Shown one piece after another: positions 43,545 through 52,195 of a DNA stretch of 64,000 nucleotides. The notes beneath the pieces were generated by a model. That model had not been told where the DNA came from. It saw nothing but the letters and a program-made list of their open reading frames with translations, and did not search any database. The stretch covers positions 1 through 64,000 of the forward strand of contig JAFXQX010000016.1 of the NCBI GenBank assembly GCA_017526745.1, given 5' to 3'. Numbering within the stretch: the stretch's first letter is position 1; each line of letters opens with the position of its first letter. This DNA is from Lachnospiraceae bacterium (GTDB lineage Bacteria; Bacillota; Clostridia; Lachnospirales; Lachnospiraceae). The position numbers were made by a program, and so were the translations under genes.

Positions 43545-43573
43545 TATACATCAAAGAAAATGGAGGAAACAAA

Positions 43574-44446
43574 ATGAAGGTAGGAATAATTGGTGCCGGA
43601 ACAATGGGCCAGGGTATCGCAAAGGCATTTGCGCAGATCGACGGATATGAGGTAATGCTGTGTGATATCAAGCAGGAATGGGCAGAAGGCGGCAAGGACA
43701 AGATCATCAAAGGTTATGACAAGCTTGTTGCCAAGGAGAAGATGACAAAGGAACAGGCAGATGCGATCGTAAAACGTATCGTTCCCGGCCTTAAGGAGAA
43801 CCTTTGCAAGGACTGCGATCTTATTGTCGAGGCCGCATTCGAGGATATGGAAGTCAAGAAGACAACATTCAAGGAACTTGATGAGATCTGCAAGAAAGAG
43901 TGTGTCTTTGCTTCAAATACATCATCCCTTTCGATCACCGAGATCGGAAACGGACTGTCAAGACCCACGATCGGTATGCATTTCTTCAATCCCGCAGACC
44001 GCATGAAGCTTGTTGAGGTCATCGCAGGTGTTAACACACCCGACGAAACGGTTGAGAAGATCAAGAAGATATCTGCCGAGATCGGCAAGACTGCAGTTCA
44101 GGTCAATGAGGCAGCAGGTTTTGTTGTAAACCGTATCCTTATCCCGATGATCAATGAAGCTGCATTTATCAAGATGGAAGGTGTTTCCGATGTTGAGGGT
44201 ATCGATGCTGCAATGAAGCTCGGTGCCAATCATCCGATGGGACCCCTGGAGCTCGGTGATTTTATCGGCCTTGATATCTGCCTTGCCATCATGGATGTCC
44301 TTTATAACGAGACGAAGGATTCCAAGTACAGGGCATGTCCCCTTATCAGGAAGATGGTACGCGGCGGAAACCTCGGCGTAAAGAGCGGCAAGGGATTCTA
44401 CATCTACAATGAGGACCGTACCAAGACCCCTATAGACGCAAAGTGA
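43574..44446 (+). CDS. hbd: 3-hydroxybutyryl-CoA dehydrogenase
   Basis: This 290-residue NAD(P)-dependent enzyme reduces acetoacetyl-CoA to 3-hydroxybutyryl-CoA. The Rossmann motif GAGTMGQGIA is at the N-terminus. The catalytic HFFNP (His in GMHFFNPADRMKLVE) and the C-terminal dimer domain with NRILIPMINEA are present. It follows crt by 29 bases with a GGAGG site. Confidence 0.95.
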   Translation: MKVGIIGAGTMGQGIAKAFAQIDGYEVMLCDIKQEWAEGGKDKIIKGYDKLVAKEKMTKEQADAIVKRIVPGLKENLCKDCDLIVEAAFEDMEVKKTTFKELDEICKKECVFASNTSSLSITEIGNGLSRPTIGMHFFNPADRMKLVEVIAGVNTPDETVEKIKKISAEIGKTAVQVNEAAGFVVNRILIPMINEAAFIKMEGVSDVEGIDAAMKLGANHPMGPLELGDFIGLDICLAIMDVLYNETKDSKYRACPLIRKMVRGGNLGVKSGKGFYIYNEDRTKTPIDAK

Positions 44447-44484
44447 TAATCAAGAACATTTAATATACACGGAGGATTTAAATC

Positions 44485-45651
44485 ATGGATTTTTCTTTAT
44501 CAAAAGAACATGAAATGGCAAGACAGCTTTTCAAAGATTTTGCCGAAACAGAAGTAAAGCCTCTTGCTCAGGAGATCGACCAGGAACACAGATTTCCGAG
44601 GGAGACGGTTGATAAGCTCGCAAAGTACGGATTCCTTGGAATTCCCGTTCCCAAGGAGCTCGGCGGACAGGGATGTGACATCCTTACGTATGCAATGTGC
44701 GTAGAGGAAATGTCCAAGGTCTGCGGTACCACAGGCGTTATCGTTTCCGCACATACATCACTGTGCGTTGATCCGATCCTGACATTCGGTACCGACGAGC
44801 AGAAGCAGAAATATGTTGTACCGCTTGCAAAGGGCGAGAAGCTCGGCGCATTCGGACTGACAGAGCCCGGTGCAGGAACAGACGCACAGGGACAGCAGAC
44901 AAAGGCCGTTCTTGACGGTGACGAGTGGGTACTCAACGGAAGCAAGTGCTTTATCACAAACGGTAAGGAAGCTGATGTATATGTTATCTTCGCTGTTACC
45001 GGAAAGATCGAAAAGCGCGGCAAGATGATGAAGGAGATATCCGCATTCATCGTTGAAAAGGGCACACCCGGATTTACATTCGGAACCAAAGAAAACAAGA
45101 TGGGTATATGCGGATCCGCAACATACGAACTTATTTTCACTGACTGCCGCATCCCCAAGGAAAACCTCCTCGGCAAGCAGGGTAAGGGATTTAACATCGC
45201 AATGCATACCCTTGACGGCGGACGTATCGGTATCGCGGCTCAGGCACTCGGACTTGCAGCAGGCGCACTTGAGACTACGATCCAGTATGTTAAGGAAAGA
45301 AAGCAGTTCGGCAGAAGCATCGGACAGTTCCAGAACACCCAGTTCCAGCTCGCCGATATGGCAACCAAGGTTGAAGCCGCCAGACTTCTCGTATATAAGG
45401 CAGCACGTGCAAAAGACCAGTTCCAGAAGGACGGTAAGAGCGCATACGGCGTTGAAGCAGCAATGGCCAAGCTTTATGCTGCAGAGGTAGCTATGGAAGT
45501 CACAACAAAGTGCGTACAGCTTCACGGTGGATACGGATACATCAAAGAGTACGATGTTGAGCGCATGATGCGTGATGCCAAGATCACTGAAATCTACGAA
45601 GGAACCAGCGAAGTTCAGCGTATGGTCATCAGTGCGGCACTTCTTAAATAA
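44485..45651 (+). CDS. bcd: Butyryl-CoA dehydrogenase
   Basis: This 388-residue acyl-CoA dehydrogenase has FAD-binding segments FGLTEPGAGTDA and YELIFTDCRIPKENLLG, and the catalytic Glu in IYEGTSE (about residue 372). With EtfAB, encoded next, it reduces crotonyl-CoA with NADH while driving ferredoxin reduction by electron bifurcation. That coupling is known for clostridial Bcd-Etf and inferred here from gene linkage. Confidence 0.95.
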   Translation: MDFSLSKEHEMARQLFKDFAETEVKPLAQEIDQEHRFPRETVDKLAKYGFLGIPVPKELGGQGCDILTYAMCVEEMSKVCGTTGVIVSAHTSLCVDPILTFGTDEQKQKYVVPLAKGEKLGAFGLTEPGAGTDAQGQQTKAVLDGDEWVLNGSKCFITNGKEADVYVIFAVTGKIEKRGKMMKEISAFIVEKGTPGFTFGTKENKMGICGSATYELIFTDCRIPKENLLGKQGKGFNIAMHTLDGGRIGIAAQALGLAAGALETTIQYVKERKQFGRSIGQFQNTQFQLADMATKVEAARLLVYKAARAKDQFQKDGKSAYGVEAAMAKLYAAEVAMEVTTKCVQLHGGYGYIKEYDVERMMRDAKITEIYEGTSEVQRMVISAALLK

Positions 45652-45684
45652 TCAACTTAACGATTCGAAGAAAGGAAAATAGAT

Positions 45685-46470
45685 ATGAAAGTTGTAGTAT
45701 GTATCAAACAGGTTCCGGATACAAAGGGCGGAGTTAAGTTCAACCCCGACGGAACACTTGACAGAGGTGCCATGCTCGCGATCATGAACCCTGATGACAA
45801 GGCAGGTCTTGAGGCAGCACTTCGTTTAAAGGATCAGTATAACGCACACGTAACGGTTCTTACGATGGGTCTTCCGAAGGCATCGGATGTTCTTCGCGAA
45901 GCACTTGCAATGGGAGCAGATGATGCTGTTCTCGTTACGGACAGGGTTCTGGGAGGTGCCGACACATGGGCTACTTCAACTACTCTTGCCGGAGCACTTC
46001 GTAATATGGAATATGACCTTATCATCACGGGACGTCAGGCTATCGACGGAGATACGGCTCAGGTCGGCCCTCAGATAGCTGAGCATCTCGGACTTCCCGT
46101 TATCTCTTATGCCCAGGAGATCAAGGTGGACGGCGATAAGGTTACCGTAAAGCGTCAGTATGACGACAGATATCATATGGTTGAGGCTAAGATGCCCTGC
46201 CTTATCACAGCTCTTTCTGAGCTCAACGATCCCAGATACATGACTCCCGGCGGTATCTTTGATGCATGCGCTGCCGAGATAACAACATGGGGCAGAGCTG
46301 ATCTGAAAGACGTTGAAGATGGCAACTTAGGCCTTAACGGTTCACCCACAAAGATCGCAAAGGCTTCCGATAAGGTTCGTAAGGGAGCAGGCGAGAAGGT
46401 CGTTCCGGATTCACCGGAAGATGCAGTTTCCTACATAGTGGGCAAGTTAAAAGAGAAGCATGTAATCTAG
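45685..46470 (+). CDS. etfB: Electron-transfer flavoprotein, beta subunit
   Basis: This 261-residue subunit has the ETF-beta signature region MNPDDKAGLEAALRLKD and the flavin/AMP-binding TGRQAIDGDTAQVGPQ segment. It carries the bifurcating FAD in clostridial complexes. It is placed between bcd and etfA with short gaps, as in most butyrate clusters. Confidence 0.94.
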   Translation: MKVVVCIKQVPDTKGGVKFNPDGTLDRGAMLAIMNPDDKAGLEAALRLKDQYNAHVTVLTMGLPKASDVLREALAMGADDAVLVTDRVLGGADTWATSTTLAGALRNMEYDLIITGRQAIDGDTAQVGPQIAEHLGLPVISYAQEIKVDGDKVTVKRQYDDRYHMVEAKMPCLITALSELNDPRYMTPGGIFDACAAEITTWGRADLKDVEDGNLGLNGSPTKIAKASDKVRKGAGEKVVPDSPEDAVSYIVGKLKEKHVI

Positions 46471-46500
46471 TCTATAGAAAAGGAAAAGTGGTGAAAGATT

Positions 46501-47568
46501 ATGAATATGAGTCCAGAAACTATTGCGCAGTACAAAGGTGTTTACGTATTCGCGCAGCAGGTAGATAACGAAGTAAGCGGTATAGCTTATGAACTGCTCG
46601 GCAAGGCAAGAGAACTGGCTGAGCCTTTAAAGACAGAAGTTACTGCAGTACTTATCGGCTCGGGTGTAAAGGGCCTTGCAGACAATCTTGCAGAGTATGG
46701 CGCAGATAAGGTCATCGTTGTTGATGATCCGGAGCTTAAGGATTACAGAACAGAGCCTTATGCACATGCACTTGCATCTGTCATCAACGAGTACAAGCCC
46801 GAGATCATGCTCGTAGGTGCTACGGCTATCGGCCGTGACCTCGGCCCTACGGTATCCGCAAGGGTTGCAACGGGTCTTACGGCAGACTGTACGGTACTTG
46901 ATATAGGTGATTTTCCGCTTCAGCCGATCCCCGGAAAAGAGGATGAGCAGCTTCATAACCAGCTTCTCATGACACGTCCCGCATTCGGCGGTAACACGAT
47001 CGCTACGATCGCCTGCCCGTACAACCGTCCTCAGATGGCTACGGTCCGCCCCGGTGTTATGCAGAAGATCGAGCCCAAGAAGGGTGCAAAGGCAGAAGTC
47101 ATCGAGTACAACCCCGGCTTTACGAAGAACAACAGATATGTTGAGATCAAGGAAGTTGTCAAGGCAGTTTCCGATATCAAGGATATCATGGATGCCAAGA
47201 TCCTTGTTTCGGGCGGACGTGGAGTAGGTTCTCCCGAAAACTTCAAGATATTAGAGGATCTCGCCGCAGCGATCGGCGGACAGGTGTCATGCTCACGTGC
47301 GGTTGTTGATTCCGGCTGGAAGCCCAAGGAACTTCAGGTCGGCCAGACAGGTAAGACCGTACGTCCCAACGTTTACTTTGCGATCGGTATCTCAGGTGCC
47401 ATCCAGCACGTTGCGGGTATGGAAGAATCCGATATCATCATTGCGATCAACAAAGACGAAGATGCTCCTATATTCGACGTTGCCGACTTTGGTATCGTTG
47501 GCGATCTCAACAAGATCGTGCCCAAGCTCACCGAAGAGGTAAAGGCTGCGGTAGCTGCAAAGAAGTGA
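46501..47568 (+). CDS. etfA: Electron-transfer flavoprotein, alpha subunit
   Basis: This 355-residue subunit has the C-terminal FAD-binding domain with LVSGGRGVGSPENF, then QVGQTGKTVRPNVYFAIGISGAIQH and IIAINKDEDAPIFDVADFGIVGD. These are the standard ETF-alpha motifs. It forms the electron-bifurcating partner of Bcd. It does not carry an N-terminal ferredoxin extension, which some anaerobes have. Confidence 0.94.
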   Translation: MNMSPETIAQYKGVYVFAQQVDNEVSGIAYELLGKARELAEPLKTEVTAVLIGSGVKGLADNLAEYGADKVIVVDDPELKDYRTEPYAHALASVINEYKPEIMLVGATAIGRDLGPTVSARVATGLTADCTVLDIGDFPLQPIPGKEDEQLHNQLLMTRPAFGGNTIATIACPYNRPQMATVRPGVMQKIEPKKGAKAEVIEYNPGFTKNNRYVEIKEVVKAVSDIKDIMDAKILVSGGRGVGSPENFKILEDLAAAIGGQVSCSRAVVDSGWKPKELQVGQTGKTVRPNVYFAIGISGAIQHVAGMEESDIIIAINKDEDAPIFDVADFGIVGDLNKIVPKLTEEVKAAVAAKK

Positions 47569-47604
47569 TTTTCGACAGATTAAACGGATTAGGAGTGATT
47601 ATTA

Positions 47605-48522
47605 ATGGTTAAGAATTTTGATGACCTTCTTGCCAGGATCAAAACGATCAGCAGAAAGAAGGTTGCGATAGCCGTTGCGCAGGATAAGGCAGTCCTTGAG
47701 GCTGCCAAGGCGGCAAAGGAACGTGACATCGCAGATGCGATACTTGTAGGTGACGAGGCCGAGATACGTGCCATAGGTGCCGAACTGGGAATGAACATGG
47801 ATGATTTTGAGATCATTAATGTTGTCGATCAGGCTGAGGCAGCAACAAAGGCAGTGTCTCTCGTATCGGAAGGAAAGGCCGACATTTACATGAAAGGTCT
47901 TCTTCCTACCGGAATGTTCTTAAAGAGCGTTCTTAACAAAGAGGTCGGTCTTCGTACGGGCAAGCCGCTTTCGCACGTATGCGTCATCGAAGTTCCGAAG
48001 GTTGACAGGGTTCTCTTCCTGTCGGATGTTGCTTTCATACCATATCCGACCCTTGAGGAGAAGAAATGCATAATCGAGTACACATCGGATGTCGCAAGGG
48101 CATGCGGTGTGGAAAATCCCAAGGCTGCGGTTGTATGCTGTACCGAGACTGTCAATCCGAAGATGCCCATCACGGTGGAGGCGGACGAACTTTCCAAGAT
48201 GCAGGATAAGGGAGATATCAAGGGCTGTATCGTGGAGGGACCTCTTTCACTTGACATAGCACTGTTCCCCGCTGCTGCGGAAGAAAAAGGCGCAATGGAC
48301 CGTAAGGTTGCGGGAGATGCCGATATACTGATCTTCCCCGACCTTCATGCAGGAAACCTTGTGTACAAGTGCATGACACAGGTCGTTGAGAACATGAAGA
48401 ACGGATGTATCCTGACCGGTACAAAGGCTCCGGTCGTGCTCACATCACGTGCAGACACGTTTGAGACCAAGGTCAATTCGATCGCCCTTGCAGCAATAGT
48501 TGCACACGAACTGAAGAAATAG
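47605..48522 (+). CDS. ptb: Phosphate butyryltransferase
   Basis: This 305-residue enzyme of the PTA_PTB family exchanges CoA for phosphate on butyryl-CoA. Features are the KADIYMKGLLPTG segment and the C-terminal LIFPDLHAGNLVYK, LTSRADTFETKVNSIALA motifs. Its neighbour buk completes ATP formation. Location within the same cluster as the oxidative part makes butyryl-CoA the likely substrate rather than acetyl-CoA. Confidence 0.93.
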   Translation: MVKNFDDLLARIKTISRKKVAIAVAQDKAVLEAAKAAKERDIADAILVGDEAEIRAIGAELGMNMDDFEIINVVDQAEAATKAVSLVSEGKADIYMKGLLPTGMFLKSVLNKEVGLRTGKPLSHVCVIEVPKVDRVLFLSDVAFIPYPTLEEKKCIIEYTSDVARACGVENPKAAVVCCTETVNPKMPITVEADELSKMQDKGDIKGCIVEGPLSLDIALFPAAAEEKGAMDRKVAGDADILIFPDLHAGNLVYKCMTQVVENMKNGCILTGTKAPVVLTSRADTFETKVNSIALAAIVAHELKK

Positions 48523-48531
48523 GAGAAAATC

Positions 48532-49599
48532 ATGGGATTAAAAAGTCTGATCATAAATCCGGGTTCCACGTCGACAAAGATAGGTATATTTGAGGATGAG
48601 ACGCTTCTCTTTGATGAAACTCTCAGACACTCCACGGAGGAGATCAATTCGTATGAGTCGATCTTTGCACAGAAGGATTTTCGTAAGAACATCATCCTTA
48701 ATTTCCTGAAGGAGAAGAACTTCGATATCAATACCCTTGATTTTGTTGTGGGCCGCGGCGGTATGTTAAAGCCGATCCCGGGCGGTACATATGAAGTGAC
48801 CGATGCACTTCTTGAAGACCTTAAGGTCGGTGTTCAGGGACAGCATGCTTCAAACCTCGGCGGAATACTCGCAAGAGAGATCGGAGATTCACTTAAGATA
48901 CCTTCATATATCGTTGACCCCGTTGTTGTTGACGAGATGATGGATATCGCAAGGCACTCGGGATGTCCCGAGCTTCCGAGAGTGAGCAAGTTCCACGCCC
49001 TTAACCAGAAGGCTGTCGCTAAGCGTTATGCCAAGGAAGTCGGAAAGAGCTATGAAGACCTGAACCTTATAGTTGTTCACATGGGCGGCGGATGTTCCGT
49101 AGGTCCCCACAGGCACGGCAAGGTCATAGATATCTTCAATGCTCTTGACGGTGACGGAGCTTTCTCGCCGGAACGTGCGGGTGCGGTTCCTCCCGGAGCA
49201 CTTGTCAAGATGTGCTTTTCCGGAAAGTATACGGAAAAGGAAGTATACAAAATGCTTGTCGGAGAAGGCGGATTTAATGCCTATCTTAAGACAAACGACA
49301 TGCGCGACGTTGACAAGATGGTCGAGTCGGGTGATGCCAAGGCCAAGGAATACAGGGATGCATTTATCCTGCAGATGTCCAAGGATATCGGTTCCATGGC
49401 ATGCGTATTAAACGGCAAGGTTGATCAGATCATCGTTACTGGCGGAATTGCTTATGATAAGGCGGTTGTTGAGGGTCTTAAAGAAAGATGTGAATGGATA
49501 GCTCCGTTTACGGTTTATCCCGGAGAGGATGAGCTCCTGGCTCTTGCGCAGGGCGGCCTCAGGGTTATGAAAAAAGAAGAAAAGGCTATGCCTTATTAA
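48532..49599 (+). CDS. buk: Butyrate kinase
   Basis: This 355-residue acetokinase-family enzyme makes butyrate and ATP from butyryl-phosphate. The N-terminal [15 protein letters not shown] motif, the [18 protein letters not shown] phosphate-binding region and the GGIAYDK segment are all present. It starts nine bases after ptb. It ends the operon, 37 bases before a strong palindrome. The cell therefore can make butyrate through kinase, as opposed to the CoA-transferase route of many gut Lachnospiraceae. Confidence 0.95.
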   Translation: MGLKSLIINPGSTSTKIGIFEDETLLFDETLRHSTEEINSYESIFAQKDFRKNIILNFLKEKNFDINTLDFVVGRGGMLKPIPGGTYEVTDALLEDLKVGVQGQHASNLGGILAREIGDSLKIPSYIVDPVVVDEMMDIARHSGCPELPRVSKFHALNQKAVAKRYAKEVGKSYEDLNLIVVHMGGGCSVGPHRHGKVIDIFNALDGDGAFSPERAGAVPPGALVKMCFSGKYTEKEVYKMLVGEGGFNAYLKTNDMRDVDKMVESGDAKAKEYRDAFILQMSKDIGSMACVLNGKVDQIIVTGGIAYDKAVVEGLKERCEWIAPFTVYPGEDELLALAQGGLRVMKKEEKAMPY

Positions 49600-49636
49600 G
49601 CCTTATATGTTTTTACATATTCGGTATCAATTACGT

Positions 49637-49664
49637 AAACGGCAGCGGATCTCCGCTGCCGTTT
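49637..49664 (+). terminator. Terminator of the butyrate operon
   Basis: This is a perfect palindrome of 13-base arms (AAACGGCAGCGGA and its complement) with a TC centre. The T-run is short (GTTTG). It is the only strong hairpin between buk and the next promoter. Confidence 0.65.
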
Positions 49665-49709
49665 GACATCTGTGACGACCGGCCCCGGCAGGGCATTTCT
49701 TTTGACACC

Positions 49710-49738
49710 TTGCTAGCGGGAAGGTTTGTTTATATAAT
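49710..49738 (+). promoter_or_regulatory. Promoter of the NHLM export cluster
   Basis: TTGCTA (49710-49715) is 17 bases from TATAAT (49733-49738). A perfect TTGACA at 49702 is too far from the -10 (25 bases). The first gene starts 38 bases later behind CCGGAGGAA. Confidence 0.7.
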
Positions 49739-49776
49739 GTAGCATGACCAGTCGTTCTTAAGCCGGAGGAATTAAA

Positions 49777-49998
49777 ATGAGTGACCTATACAGAGAAAAA
49801 AGCATGGAGAGGATCAATTCTCCGGAACAGTTAAATGATTATATTAGGGTTACAACACCGTCAGTCTGGCTGGTGCTCATAGCTATCATCGTCCTTATGA
49901 TCGGCATTCTTTCCTGGTGCATATTCGGTACCGTTACCATGACCAAAGCTGACGGCACGACAGAAACAAAACATCCGATAACTTTTATCACCAATTGA
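49777..49998 (+). CDS. Stub of an NHLM-type HlyD adaptor protein (73 aa)
   Basis: This 73-residue protein starts MSDLYREKSMERINSPEQLNDYI and continues into a single membrane helix (about 30-52), then stops after a short outer tail. The opening matches the N-terminus of the HlyD-family secretion protein of NHLM peptide-export systems, which is normally several times longer. The barrel-sandwich and coiled-coil parts are absent, and the next gene starts five bases later, so nothing has been missed by a frameshift. A Gram-positive cell lacks an outer membrane to span, which may explain the loss. Confidence 0.65.
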   Translation: MSDLYREKSMERINSPEQLNDYIRVTTPSVWLVLIAIIVLMIGILSWCIFGTVTMTKADGTTETKHPITFITN

Positions 49999-50002
49999 TA
50001 TC

Positions 50003-52177
50003 ATGAACGGAAATAAGATCAATAAACCGATAACACATGGGGTGGCCCGTGTTCCGGTGGTCATGCAGATGGAGGCGCTCGAATGCGGAGCGGCCTGTCT
50101 TTGCATGATCATGGCATACTACAACAAATGGATCCCTCTCGAAGAAGTCCGCGCAGACTGCGGGGTCTCACGTGACGGTTCAAACGCCAAGAACATGCTG
50201 CTTGCGGCGCGAAGCTACGGCATGAAGGCCGAAGGCTACAGGATCGAACCGGAACAGCTCAGGGAAGAAGGAACGTTTCCGTGCATAATCCACTGGGAGT
50301 TCAATCACTTTGTCGTCTGTAAGGGGTTTTCCGGCAACAAGGTGTATCTGAACGATCCGGCAAGGGGCGATTATGCAACAACATTTGAGCGCTTTGACGA
50401 GGCCTTCACCGGCATATGCCTTATGATAGAGCCTGCAGAGGGTTTTACTCCCGGAGGGAAACCCAAGTCGGTATTAAAGTTTGCCATGTCAAGACTTACG
50501 GGAGCTGCCGCGGCGATCGTATTTGCGTCTCTTACGGCAGTTATCGCTTCTATAACCGGGATATTCAATGCGGGATTTGCCAGGGTGTTCATGGATGCTC
50601 TCCTTCCCGGCGGCAACGAAGGCTGGATCACTCCGTTCTTTATCGGTATGGGCGTGATCGCAGTCATGCAGATCGTGGCCGAATGGATCAAAGCGATCTA
50701 TTTTCTGCGTATCAACGGAAAGATGGCTACAGTCGGCAGCACTTCATATATGTGGAAGATACTGCGTCTTCCCATATCGTTCTTCTCACAGAGAATGGCC
50801 GGAGACATACAGAACAGAAAAGAGAGCAACACGGCGATCGCCGGCAATGTGGTAAATACGGTTACGCCTCTTGCACTTAATACGGCCATGCTCGTTTTCT
50901 ACCTTGCCGTTATGATCAGGTATTCCGTTTTACTGACGGCAATAGGTATCGCGGCACTTGTGCTGAATATTTTCATGTCCAGATACATCAGCCGGAAGCG
51001 TGTAAACATAACCCGTGTCTCAATGCGTGATCAGAGTAAACTGATCGGTGCCACCATGAGCGGCATAGACATGATAGAGACGATCAAGGCAAGCGGGGCC
51101 GAGAACGGATATTTCGAGAAGTGGTCCGGATATCAGGCTTCCGTTAACACTCAGTCCATCAGGTATACAAAGCTTAACCAGTACCTTGGCCTTCTGCCGA
51201 TGGCGATCACATCCGTTTCCAACATCATCATTATGACGCTCGGTATATGGATGACCATGCAGGGCCATTTTACGATAGGTATGATAGTTGCCTTCCAGGG
51301 ATTTATGACATCTTTTATGGATCCTGCCCAGCAGCTCATTGAAGCGGGTCAGACGATACAGGAGATGAGGACTGAGATGGAAAGGATCGAGGATGTTATG
51401 GAATATCCGCTCGATTCGGTATTTGAAGAAAAACCGCTTCCCGAGCAGTACGACAAACTGTCCGGAAAGATGACCATGAAAAATGTCACGTTCGGTTATT
51501 CAAAGCTTGCCGAACCGCTGATAAAAGATTTCTCGCTTGAACTTATGCCGGGTCATTCGGTCGCACTTGTCGGTCCGAGCGGCTGCGGTAAATCCACGAT
51601 CGCGAAACTGATCGCAGGCCTGTATCAGCCCTGGGACGGTGAGATACTGTTTGACGACAACCCCATACTGTCGATCGACAGGAGCATATTTACGGGCTCG
51701 GTGGCAGTCGTGGACCAGGATATCACACTGTTTGAGGATACGGTAGCAAACAATATCAAAATGTGGGACGATTCCATCGAAGATTTTGAGATGATACTCG
51801 CAGCAAGGGATGCGAGCATACACAATGATGTCATACGTCACAGGGAAGGCTATCAGTATAAACTTCTGGAGGGTGGAAGGAACCTTTCGGGGGGACAGCG
51901 CCAGCGCGTCGAGATCGCAAGGGTGCTGGCACAGGACCCGACCGTCATAATACTTGATGAAGCAACAAGTGCGCTTGATGCGAGGACCGAATATGAGGTC
52001 GCAAGATCCATCAGGGCCCGCGGGATCACGTGCGTTATCGTAGCCCACAGGCTGTCGACGATACGTGACTGTGACGAGATCATAGTGCTCGACCGCGGTC
52101 GTGTCGTTGAACGCGGTACCCACGATGAACTTATCAAAAACCACGGAATGTACGAACAACTTGTCTCAAACGAATAA
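50003..52177 (+). CDS. NHLM-type peptidase/permease/ATPase (PCAT) exporter
   Basis: This 724-residue exporter carries an N-terminal C39 leader peptidase with Gln22, Cys28 (MEALECGAAC), His102 (FNHFVV) and Asp118 (LNDPARGD). Six membrane helices and an ATPase domain follow (Walker A GPSGCGKST, signature LSGGQRQR, Walker B IILDEATSALD). It would cut the double-glycine leader of a peptide and export the rest. All catalytic residues are intact. The dedicated substrate gene is not in the neighbouring sequence. Confidence 0.9.
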   Translation: MNGNKINKPITHGVARVPVVMQMEALECGAACLCMIMAYYNKWIPLEEVRADCGVSRDGSNAKNMLLAARSYGMKAEGYRIEPEQLREEGTFPCIIHWEFNHFVVCKGFSGNKVYLNDPARGDYATTFERFDEAFTGICLMIEPAEGFTPGGKPKSVLKFAMSRLTGAAAAIVFASLTAVIASITGIFNAGFARVFMDALLPGGNEGWITPFFIGMGVIAVMQIVAEWIKAIYFLRINGKMATVGSTSYMWKILRLPISFFSQRMAGDIQNRKESNTAIAGNVVNTVTPLALNTAMLVFYLAVMIRYSVLLTAIGIAALVLNIFMSRYISRKRVNITRVSMRDQSKLIGATMSGIDMIETIKASGAENGYFEKWSGYQASVNTQSIRYTKLNQYLGLLPMAITSVSNIIIMTLGIWMTMQGHFTIGMIVAFQGFMTSFMDPAQQLIEAGQTIQEMRTEMERIEDVMEYPLDSVFEEKPLPEQYDKLSGKMTMKNVTFGYSKLAEPLIKDFSLELMPGHSVALVGPSGCGKSTIAKLIAGLYQPWDGEILFDDNPILSIDRSIFTGSVAVVDQDITLFEDTVANNIKMWDDSIEDFEMILAARDASIHNDVIRHREGYQYKLLEGGRNLSGGQRQRVEIARVLAQDPTVIILDEATSALDARTEYEVARSIRARGITCVIVAHRLSTIRDCDEIIVLDRGRVVERGTHDELIKNHGMYEQLVSNE

Positions 52178-52195
52178 CGCAGGAGAGGATATATA

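Noticed and set aside
49702-49707. Perfect TTGACA as -35 of the NHLM cluster
   Set aside because: It is 25 bases from the TATAAT box; TTGCTA at 17 bases is better placed.
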